A DNA stretch of 64,000 nucleotides from Tachypleus tridentatus (lineage: Eukaryota > Arthropoda > Merostomata > Xiphosura > Limulidae), in contig NC_134830.1 in NCBI RefSeq assembly GCF_004210375.1, positions 6,448,001 through 6,512,000 of the forward strand, given 5' to 3'. This document shows positions 55,697 to 64,000 of this stretch, piece by piece. The first letter of the stretch is position 1. Each line of letters starts with the position of its first letter. A program made the position numbers and the translations under genes. Under the pieces are notes generated by a model, which worked only from the letters and a program-made list of their open reading frames with translations, did no database searches and was not told where the DNA came from.

Positions 55697-57649
55697 ATAA
55701 CTTGTCTGATGAAATTATTTATTTACATTTCATCTTTTCTCTCAAAGAAATTTCTCAAAAGTCTAAAAGAAATCGCCTACACTGATTTAAAACACTCATC
55801 CATTGTGTACAAAATAGTACAAAGATCTGAAATAGCTATAAATGAGACAAATTAAGTTTACTGTATTACTTTTGTTTAGTTTAACAAACGGAGAAGACAA
55901 AAGCTCTAGTTTGGGTTGAAAACAATTGTTATGATAGTGCTTTACCCCACAGATTAATTGAATAAAAATAGGCTTACAAACAATGTTACATACATTATTC
56001 TAGTCATTTCGTAAAGGATGCATGTACATCTACTTAAACATAATTTTAACCAGTAAGTTATATCAAGTACAAAGAAATTCATTACTCGAAATATGAAAAT
56101 AATTTTGAGTTAATAATTGAAACTTAAACTGGACAGAGAGACACTTGTGTGACAAAAACAAACCGTGAATTAAAACTTGAACGGAATAGAGAACATACCA
56201 CAAAAATAACCAAACCTTACGATATTAAGTTGAAAACTTTAGTGAATGAATTTTCGGTAATGAATTTCGAACAGCATGAAGATGAAAACTGTGACGTTGT
56301 TCATGTAATGATGGTCAGCTTCAACGTTTAGCTCACGAATATTAATTTATTTATGTGTATTTATTATGTACGTACAATATTAACTGTTTGTACCGTTTTG
56401 ACATCCAGTTTCCTCTTAAAGTAATTTTTGAGTAAAGCTAATTTCGAAAAAAACCCAACAAAGGTATAGGAACCATGGCCCAAATACTGCAGAGAACTAT
56501 GACTTGTGAAGCAGAGCATTTGATAAACCATATTATTGTAGAGGGCGTGCCAGTTGTCTCCGGTAACGTGAAGTTTCCCGACACGTTACTTATTAAGTCC
56601 TAGTTGTTTAACGACGTATACGAAGCAGTCATGAGCTGCGGATCGAAAGTAAAAAGAGTAAAAACTTTGATTTTTACATCAAAACAAGTGAACCGACTGT
56701 TTCAAGCAATGTGTGAATCAGTTTCCTTTGTGTAGTATAATATATAAAGTTCATTCGTTATTTAATAAAATAATTGTATTCTACTCAGAAGAAGTTAAAA
56801 ACAATAAATATCTCATCAGTTATTCTTATGCCTACGTTTTATTGTTTACAGAATAATTGGGTCACTTAATTAATAACGTAAGCCAAAAATTAACCAATTG
56901 CAGCTATTAAATTGTATATTATTCTGGAGTAGGCTATTAGTTGCACATATTGACAACGGGAGAGGACACCCCGCTGAAAATTTATGCTTATATTCCTAAA
57001 ATACGTACGTAGACTATAAAATAAAATTGCTTTTATAAGATTTTATAATAAATAACCAATGCAAATATTTCGATTTTATATGACCCATTATAATTTTTTT
57101 CCATTTGCTTAAATCTGTTTGTTTTTCGTTTTTCTTTTTGTCACAGAATATAGCCGTCTAACAAAACAATTGCAGTGGGAGATCTGTTTAATTACTATTA
57201 TGAAACATTTTAATAGTATATCGCATCTGTTAGTGTTAACAACAGCAAGGTGGCGTATTATTAACATCAACAAATCTCCTTAGTGATCAAACGTCCATGG
57301 TATGAAATTGATTAACATCAGTAATGAGATCAGAAGAACTAGACTAGAAACGACTTCGAACACTGGTGTTGAAACTTTTGTTGATGTTTTTACCTCGGCA
57401 GACCATAATAGAATTGACACACTGCAGCTTCCGTTCAACAATATAAACAAGAATGGAATACTTCCAGCAAATGTAAACATAAATTGTGCAGTGAGGGGAT
57501 GTGTCATCATAACTCATTTGTTATAAGTGAAAACAAGGACTAGCTTTTACCAAACATTACAAGTTATGAAATACCGAAAGTCATGTCTTAAACCACCATA
57601 AGCAAAAACGAAAACTGAATTCTACGAGAAATTACGAATATAAAATGCG
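55697..57649. other. Unique AT-rich DNA with weak coding candidates
   Basis: Besides the candidate at 57280-57510, a 42-codon frame at 56475-56603 begins in a good initiation context (AACCATGG) and reads MAQILQRTMTCEAEH at its start. It and the lysine-rich 60-codon frame at 56149-56331 are not recognised. None is supported by splice context or family similarity. Confidence 0.35.
57280..57510 (-). CDS. Possible exon of a multi-pass membrane protein, uncertain
   Basis: A 76-codon minus-strand frame ends in a stop (WTFDH then TAA). It has two strongly hydrophobic segments, FTFAGSIPFLFILLN and VVSSLVLLISLLMLINF, separated by a polar stretch (SAEVKTSTKVSTPVFE). This is the pattern of the last two membrane helices of a receptor-like protein, and chelicerate gustatory receptors are one possibility by general look only. 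An AG before the first codons could be a splice acceptor. No upstream exon was found, so it may be a gene relic or chance. Confidence 0.2.
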   Translation of the reverse strand: MMTHPLTAQFMFTFAGSIPFLFILLNGSCSVSILLWSAEVKTSTKVSTPVFEVVSSLVLLISLLMLINFIPWTFDH

Positions 57650-57888
57650 TAATTGGTTTGCATTTCGCGCTAACCGTCCATAATTTAGCAGTGTAAGACT
57701 AAAGGGAAAGCAGCTAGTCATCACCACCCACCGCCCACTTTTAAGCTACTTTTTTACTAACGATTGACCGTCACATTATAGCACCCCCACGTGTAAAAGG
57801 ACGAGCATGTTTGGTGTGACGGGGGTTTGAACCCGCACCCTCAGATTACGAAGAAAGGGCCTTAACCACCTGGCCATGCTGAACTATA
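57650..57888 (-). mobile_element. SINE-A with small deletions
   Basis: CATTTCGCGCTAACCGTCCA shows a deletion joining tail and body. The body continues GCAGCTAGTCATCACCACCC and the head ends CTTAACCACCTGGCCATGCT. Confidence 0.92.
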
Positions 57889-58283
57889 AAGTCAGTCAGG
57901 AGATGTGATATTATAAACGAGTAGAAGTAAAAACAATGACTTAATTTTGCGAGAAACTACAACAAAAAACTCGCCGAATAAGAAAAGTAATTGAGTGAAA
58001 TAGCATCTGTCTGTGAGTTTTGGGATGTAGGTTTGGTCAGTTTTGTCGTATGCATTTTGGTTTCAGCCTATTATATTGTTTTGTTCAGTTTAGAGGAAAC
58101 TGTCCGAGTGAATCACAATACTCTTTATATTTGATCATTTCTTTTGTACACGATACGAGATACGCCCCCTTGCGACTGGATCGACAAACAGTTCGTTTTC
58201 TCGTCTGCTGCTTTCCAGGTTGTTTGGTCATCAATGAAAACAAAGAAATAAAGTAAGTTAAATAAGAGATATGAAGGGTTAGC
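57889..58283. other. Unique DNA
   Basis: Overlapping frames on opposite strands at 58020-58285 have no recognised product. Confidence 0.45.
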
Positions 58284-58382
58284 ACGAGTCCAGCATGGCC
58301 AGGTGGGGTAAGGCGTTCGACTCGTACTCTGAGGGTCGTGGGTTCGAATCCCTGGGGGTGTTATAATGTTACGGTCACTAAA
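58284..58382 (+). mobile_element. SINE-A head with internal deletion, rest absent
   Basis: CCAGCATGGCCAGGTGGGGT, AAGGCGTTCGACTCGTACTC and GGGTTCGAATCCCTGGGGG are followed by GTGTTATAATGTTACGGTCA, then the copy ends. Confidence 0.9.
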
Positions 58383-58534
58383 GTTGAAGTGTGAAGACAG
58401 TAATGGAACTATTGTAACTGAATAAATACATTTGGCTTTTATGACTCTGCCTAGTTCGAGAAATCGAACGTGACGTGATACTATTTTTCTTTTATATATT
58501 ATAGATAGCGTCTGTAACCTTACATCAGTTCATA

Positions 58535-59560
58535 TTAAACATTCAGTACATGGTTTGTCCTCCTCACACTGTAATATCCTCCCACAAGGCAATGTGACAT
58601 GCTATCGATGAGGTGATTGATGTAATCTACTGTGATTGTATATTCCAATTTGTCATTAGAAAGATTAGCTGGTTTAGGGCCATGATTAGCAACTTTTCAG
58701 CTCAATTCTGTTCAACAGTTCTCAATGTGATTACAATTTGGAGAGTTTGCAGGTCATGACAAACGCATGACACACTTCTGGTCGAGACAGTTCTGCACAC
58801 TGTGGCATTATCATCATAGCACACAAAGTTACTTCAGAAGAAAAGGAAATGTTCCTTCAAGGATCAGATTCAAAAACTATTTCTTATTTATGGTTAACTG
58901 GAAAAGAAATATTTATCTTATATTCGATACGTCTTTCTGTATTTTCACTTTTGTAAAATGTGATGCCTGCAGGAGGCGCCTTTGACGATTCCATGGAGGA
59001 TATGAAGAACAGTTTTTCCACCATGCTGTACATGTCCAAACATGTACTGCATCACCTCCTGTGGAAAAGACAGTCTTCCCCCATTTGTTCTCCAGGTAAA
59101 CAAATGAACCCGAATCCTGCCACTAGCTTTAACAAGCTGAAAACAGGATTCACATGAAAAGATGACATCTCGCCAGCGTTCTGACTCTAAGTTGGCGTGC
59201 TGTATGGCTCAAGTGACACAGTTAAAGTAGTGAATTCCGGTTAATATCGGCTTGTAGATAACCCTTCTTACAAAATAACCTGGTTTGGTCAGTCTTATAT
59301 TCACTGTTCTTCTGAATGACTTGGAATGAGTGTGTTAATGCCCTTCCTGTTTCTTTCGACCTTGACGTGTTAACCTGGTCAAAACACGGTCATCTCGGGT
59401 AGTAGTGTTTCTGCGTCTGCCAGTAGACTTTCCAAGAACAACATTTTCTGTAGTCCAACGACTTTTCAGGATTCTGGATACAGTACACTGGGGGAATCCT
59501 ACTGTTCTGGTAATACCTGTTTGCTTCATACAAGTTCTGGAGAGTCAAACAATTTGACGC
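58535..59560 (-). pseudogene. Tc1/mariner transposase pseudogene
   Basis: Minus-strand blocks in order: 59335-59529 with TRTVGFPQCTVSRILKSRW (helix-turn-helix) and GRRRNTTTRDDRVLTRL; about 58985-59160 with CFQLVKASGRIRV and a GGK-V-LH block; about 58790-58850 with DDNATVCRTV, holding the second catalytic Asp region; and 58535-58770 with PANSPNCNHIENC, VANHGPKPA, DYINHLIDSM and a terminal stop. The total of about 1.03 kb fits the usual ~340-codon length. In-frame stops (TGA after IENC and after ELS) and frameshifts make it dead. A short internal stretch (58860-58960) has no similarity I can see. Confidence 0.8.
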
Positions 59561-60119
59561 CCTATAACTTCTGGCACGTGACCAGGCGTGACTCTAGACA
59601 AATTACAGAGAAAATATCTGAATAAACCATTGATCTATTTCAGTTATACCAAAAGCACACAATATGACACCAAAACGAGGCAAATATTTGTGTTTTGATA
59701 AACAAATATTTAAAAGAATTTATACAGACCATAATAACAATGTTTGTACATGTTTGTCTCATCATAATACTCCTCCCACATTAACTCAACAACTACTCCA
59801 TGCAGGTAGACATTCAGTATAGAAACAATAGTATGCAAATATTTTGGCCAAGTCTGTTTATATATATACAAACATGAGAGTGTGTGTATTTAGTGAACTA
59901 ATACATAAAAACATACAAAAGTTTCTACAAGTTGTTGACATTGGTCGTACGTGTGTCACTACATTTAAATTTTGATTTTTTGATAGCTTTTTTTATCTAA
60001 ACTTTCTGGCGATAGGTGCTCCGTTACCCTTTGTCGTTTCGGTATTTTCAACTTAAAAACCTCTTTAACCTCAGGCGCTGTACGTCCAACTGAGGGTGAT
60101 CCATAACTTTCAACTGCTG
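59561..60119. other. Flank of the Tc1 relic and unique DNA
   Basis: ATGCAAATATTTTGGCCAAG at 59833-59852 resembles the terminal sequence of Tc1/mariner elements and may be the 5' end of the relic. No matching right-hand copy was found. Confidence 0.35.
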
Positions 60120-60400
60120 ATGGCCCGGCGTAGCCAGGTGGATAAGGCATTCGACTCGTAATCCGAGGGTCGCCGGTTAGAATCCCCGTCACACCAAACA
60201 TGCTCGCCCTTTCAGCCGTGGGGGTGTTATTATTTTACGGCCAATCCCACCATTCGTTGGTAAAAGAGTGGCCCAAGAGTTGGCGGTGGGTAGTGATGAC
60301 TAGCTGCCTTCCCTCTGGTCTTACACTGCTAAATTAGGGACTGCTAGCACAGATAGCCCTCGTGTAGCTTTGCGCGAAATTAAAAAAACAAACAAACTTT
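60120..60400 (+). mobile_element. SINE-A, full length, near consensus
   Basis: GGCCCGGCGTAGCCAGGTGG through CAAACATGCTCGCCCTTTCA, TGATGACTAGCTGCCTTCCC and GTAGCTTTGCGCGAAATTAA to an AAAC run. The head is preceded by an AACTTTCAA close to the AACTTTGAAA after the tail, a possible but imperfect duplication. Confidence 0.96.
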
Positions 60401-61205
60401 GAAAAGATGAACAATAATTTAGGAAGCAATTAGTCGGAGCACCCGCCGCCTATGCAGTTGACCGAACGCCCGGCACAACAGCCATGCCCAGCCATACACT
60501 TAATCTACAAAGACTTCTCCATACATTGGAATGATTTATTTTCAACTTTCAAATCTGACACGTACACCACTACAGAACATAACGAGCAAGCTGAACGGTA
60601 TATAGAACAATGAATGTTGCACGTGTTCTATACAGTGTAAAAGTGTGAGCAATACGTATTTCATTCACGCGCCTTGTGACCCTGCCCGCAAGCCTACTCA
60701 CGTGACGTGACACTGTTCATCTGTTGGCATACATAAAAAAAGGATGATTCATAAATAAATATATACCTGTAATAGATTTCAAAGCTGAGAATGTAAGAAT
60801 ATAACAAGAGGACGATTCTATGAATCACCGCAGTACAAAATGCGATGAAAGCCCATCCTGGTGGCCAGGAAATAGGTGGATAAGGGCTCTTGAACAAAAC
60901 CTTGAGGCAAAACTTTTGAAATGTATCGTCCAACAAATAAATAGATGGCAGTCACATTCACGCCTAAACGCACACTTCCAATATTAGTACGTACAGCTAT
61001 TATTTATAATCGAAGTACAGAAATTATTTAAAGAAATACATTTGGGGTGTTTTCTGAAATATTTTACGTTCGTTTTATATATGTACTAAAGAGTGGGGCT
61101 GATGTTCCATATTCATAAATCAGACCAGGAAACACGTGAAGCTCGAGACTTAGAACCGAACAAATGATCTTAAAAACACTTTGGAGGAATAAAAATATTA
61201 ACTTG
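60401..61205. other. Unique DNA
   Basis: Minus-strand frames at 60694-60936 (an 80-codon one with YPPISWPPGWAFIAFC) and a neighbouring frame with LFVGRYISKVLPQGFVQEP overlap each other. Neither matches a family I know, so no gene is called. Confidence 0.4.
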
Positions 61206-62135
61206 AAAATTAAGATAACACTGTTTGTATGTGTTGTTTATTCTACAACAAGATAACACTGTTTGTGTGTGTTGTTTATTCTACAACAAGATAACACTGT
61301 TTGTATGTGTTGTTTTTTCTACAACAAGATAACACTGTTTGTATGTGTTGTTTATTCTACAACAAGATAACACTGCTTGTATGTGTTGTTTATTCCACAA
61401 CGAGATAACACTGTTTGTAGGTGTTGTTTATTCTACAACAAGATAACACTGTTTGCACGTGTTGTTTATTCTACAACAAGATAACACTGTTTGCACGTGT
61501 TGTTTATTCTACAACAAGATAACACTGTTTGTTCGTGTTGTTTATTCTACAACAAGATAACACTGCTTGTACGTGTTGTTTATTCTACAACAAGATAACA
61601 CTGTTTGTATGTGTTGTTTATTCTACAACGAGATAACACTGTTTGTATGTGTTGTTTATTCTACAACGAGATAACACTGTTTGTATGTGTTGTTTATTCT
61701 ACAACAAGATAACACTGTTTGTACGTGTTGTTTATTCTACAACAAGATAACACTGTTTGTACGTGTTGTTTATTCTACAACAAGATAACACTGTTTGTAC
61801 GTGTTGTTTATTCTGCAACAAGATAACACTGTTTGTACGTGTTGTTTATTCTACAACAAGATAACACTGCTTGTATGTGTTGTTTTTTCTACAACAAGAT
61901 AACACTGCTTGTATGTGTTGTTTATTCTACAACGAGATAACACTGTTTGTATGTGTTGTTTTTTCTACAACAAGATAACACTGTTTGTATGTGTTGTTTT
62001 TTCTACAACAAGATAACACTGTTTGTGTGTGTTGTTTATTCTTCAACAAGATAACACTGTTTGTGTGTGTTGTTTTTTCTACAACAAGATAACACTGTTT
62101 GTACGTGTTGTTTATTCTACAACAAGATAACCGTG
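61206..62135. repeat. Minisatellite, 38-bp unit, about 24 copies
   Basis: AAGATAACACTGTTTGTATG followed by TGTTGTTTATTCTACAAC forms the unit. Variants TATGTG, TACGTG, GCACGTG and TTTTTTCT occur in short runs. Confidence 0.97.
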
Positions 62136-62245
62136 ACTGTGTGTGTTAAAGTGTTCTGTTTCATGAGTAAATAAAACCAAAAGTAAAAGTAACAATTATT
62201 TTTATTTTTAAGTTCATGTGTCACGCTATGTTGTAACGTGTTTGT

Positions 62246-62362
62246 GTGTTTTTTCTTATAGCAAAGCCACATCGAGCTACCTGCTGCGCCCACCGAGGAG
62301 GATCGAACCCCTGATTTTAGAGTTGTAAATCCGAAGACATACCTCTGTACTAGCGGGGGGCA
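62246..62362 (-). mobile_element. SINE-B, complete
   Basis: TTCTTATAGCAAAGCCACAT, CGCCCACCGAGGAGGATCGA, ACCCCTGATTTTAGAGTTGT and CTCTGTACTAGCGGGGGG are in minus-strand order. Confidence 0.92.
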
Positions 62363-62377
62363 AAGAAATTTGTTGTT

Positions 62378-62494
62378 TTGAATTAAGTACCAATGCTACA
62401 CAAGGGGTTATCTGGGTTCTGCCCACCACAGATATCGAAACCTGGTTTTTAGCGTTATAAACCCGCAGACATGCCGCTGAGCCACTGGGGACCG
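62378..62494 (-). mobile_element. SINE-C, complete
   Basis: AAGTACCAATGCTACACAAG, GTTCTGCCCACCACAGATAT, CGAAACCTGGTTTTTAGCGT and CATGCCGCTGAGCCACTGGG lie 15 bp from the SINE-B in the same orientation. Confidence 0.9.
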
Positions 62495-63490
62495 TGTTGT
62501 AACGTACAAAGTGCATAATTTTCTCGTGATTCATGGTATGCGCACGTTTCACCGACGTCGCAGCAGTACAGACTGCAAATGTCAACCTCTCTTATGTGAC
62601 ATATTTTCAGTATCTACTGACTGATTGACAGACAACACTGTACGTGTGGATAAAACAGGTAACCCCTTCAAGCGGTCTAAGGCCCTTTTTAGAGAAACTA
62701 ACTTAACACTGGATTATTACTACTTCTTCTGAAATGTTGAATTACATTAACTTAACACAAGACAACTGTTGTTATTTTTTTCTGAAATGAGAATTGTTCC
62801 AATCTAGCACCAGACTAGTATTGTTCTTACAAAATGTTAAGTTATATAATCAATCGGGATAGCGGTTCATAACAGTGATCGCTCGGAATTGCACAAAACC
62901 CTCATAAAATGCTGGGGCAAAAAACACTTTAAACTTAAAATTTAGTTTAAACAACACCTTAAAACCTTTATTACTAACTGCTAAGGCTGTGCACACGTTA
63001 AAAAATGCCCATGTCAGACTTCCAAGGAAAAGAAAATACGCTCGAAAGGGCTCGTTTGTATTTATTATTATCTTGAACATAAACTGTTTGGTACATTACA
63101 TTAATGTACCGTGGTGGTATTTAAAAATCGATTTGTTTCTTTTATAGTTTACGTAAGCTAAAAACACATGACAATTCTGGTAGAAACAATGTTATCATTA
63201 CCCCTTGAAATTAGCTTTTTTACAAACATCTGGTGTTTTACTTTATTTTCTTTTTTTTTTAATGTTACACAAAGAGCGAAAGAGAAATTGTCAGTCAATA
63301 ATAGATGGACATTAGATGAATGTAACATGTACATACATCAGTGTTTTGTATGCTATACAACTGTTTATTTAAAACGATATCTTAGACGTATACGTTTTAT
63401 TTGAAATGGCTGCTTTTGTACTGGAAATATTTTATACGAGATTAGTTTGGATCGTGTCTTAGTCGAGACATATATTCGTCTATTGCTATG
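62495..63490. other. Unique AT-rich DNA
   Basis: Frames at 62850-63080 (minus) and 63168-63404 (plus) show no recognised domain. Nothing else stands out. Confidence 0.45.
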
Positions 63491-63525
63491 CATTATATAT
63501 ATATATAGAGAGAGAGAGAATTTAG
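63491..63525. repeat. TA/GA microsatellite
   Basis: ATATATATATATATAG runs into AGAGAGAGAGAGAA. Confidence 0.9.
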
Positions 63526-63777
63526 TTGCACAGTAGCTATAAATGCTCACTCTAATCTTAAACAAATCTCCAAGACAATGTCCAGCTGCATCTTAATATT
63601 CTACATCTCGAACTAATACGATCAACTCGTCAACAGCTACAATAAATCATCATGAACCGTATCAGATAAATACTAGCAATATTTATTATCGTTACAATGT
63701 ATAAAGTTAACTACCATACCAGGTAATCCTTTATCCATAGTTGAGAATAAAAGTCAGAAAATAAGATGAGCAAATAT

Positions 63778-63997
63778 TGGGGATTTAAAAGCTTGCAAAT
63801 AGAGATCTAAAAATTTTAAGTAAACAAGGCTGGAGACACTGAATTATTTACTGAAACTACAAATCCATATTTGGACATCACCAAATGTAACAGCATGAAG
63901 TCGAAATAGAGATTTGTAGTTTGTGTAAACAGTTCAGTATCTCCAGCCTTGTTTACTTAATTGTTTTACGATCTCTGTTCGCAGGTTTTTAATTTCT
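63778..63997. repeat. Long inverted repeat (fold-back), arms about 98 bp, loop 23 nt
   Basis: The left arm (63778-63876) contains TTTAAGTAAACAAGGCTGGA, GACACTGAATTATTTACTGA, AACTACAAATCCATATTTGG. The reverse complement of the right arm (63900-63997) reads ATTAAGTAAACAAGGCTGGA, GATACTGAACTGTTTACACA, AACTACAAATCTCTATTTCG over the same span. Pairing is about 80% over nearly 100 bp with a central 20-bp region almost perfect. The loop is 63877-63899. It is either a fold-back/MITE-type element or a transcribed hairpin locus. The outer ends reach the window edge. Confidence 0.9.
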
Positions 63998-64000
63998 CAA

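Noticed and set aside
56475..56603. A 42-codon frame in a good initiation context
   Set aside because: Too short to judge, unrecognised, and no promoter, splice or polyadenylation context is evident. Kept only as a note.
57302..57526. Plus-strand 74-codon frame opposite the hydrophobic minus-strand frame
   Set aside because: It is the antisense of the candidate membrane exon and has no domain signature.
60694..61010. Overlapping minus-strand frames with SWPPGWAFIAFC and LFVGRYISKVLPQGF
   Set aside because: They compete in different frames over the same DNA, with no recognised family and no convincing splice partners.

Overview
This window is eukaryotic, AT-rich, intron-bearing animal DNA with one convincing protein-coding gene, a hairy/HES-family bHLH-Orange repressor at 16.08-17.74 kb on the plus strand. 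An arthropod source is very likely. A horseshoe crab (Limulus/Tachypleus group) is my best guess, because I associate the dominant tRNA-derived SINE here with those genomes; that rests on memory, not on a search. There are no bacterial features (no operons, Shine-Dalgarno sites or CRISPR).

Layout: 0-13.5 kb is repeats: the end of a Penelope-like reverse transcriptase on the left edge, then minisatellites (40-, 31-, 47-, 44- and ~50-bp units) with SINEs between them. 13.7-18.1 kb is the HES locus: a GC-rich candidate distal element, a promoter-proximal block with CSL/Su(H), CACGTG and proneural E-box matches, three exons ending in WRPW, and a polyadenylation signal. 18.1-30 kb is mostly unique DNA with SINEs, a dimeric 83-bp satellite and a 65-bp array. 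30.2-31.7 kb is a dead hAT transposon. 32-43.8 kb holds Penelope-type terminal fragments, unique DNA, SINEs and a 33-bp array. A 500-bp run of N (43786-44285) adjoins a 3.6-kb array of 43-bp units. 48-55.7 kb is further arrays (23-, 34-, 50-, 42-bp units). 55.7-64 kb is unique DNA with a dead Tc1/mariner element, a 38-bp array and a long inverted repeat on the right edge.

Names used below, defined from this sequence. SINE-A: tRNA-like head resembling tRNA-Thr(CGT), body with the landmark TGATGACTAGCTGCCTTCC, tail TAGCTTTGCGCGAAATTC followed by AAAC repeats. SINE-B: tRNA-like head with TACAGCGGTAAGTCTACGG, tail GGCTTTGCTATAAG then AC-rich. SINE-C: head related to B with GTTTCGATACCCGTGGTGG, tail AGCTTTGTGCTTAA then AAAC repeats. 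All three share a 3' module around CAGATAGCCC...GTAGCTTTG.

Roughly 30% of the window is tandem repeat (about 18 arrays, most units 30-50 bp). The repeats do not encode a system I can identify. The long open frames in several arrays follow from unit lengths divisible by three with no stop codon, or from period-three multiples of the unit. I see no undescribed multi-gene system. The most useful leads are the Notch-type regulatory architecture of the HES gene, the shared and recombined SINE modules, higher-order structure in the arrays, the Penelope/hammerhead-like fragments, and the right-edge hairpin.
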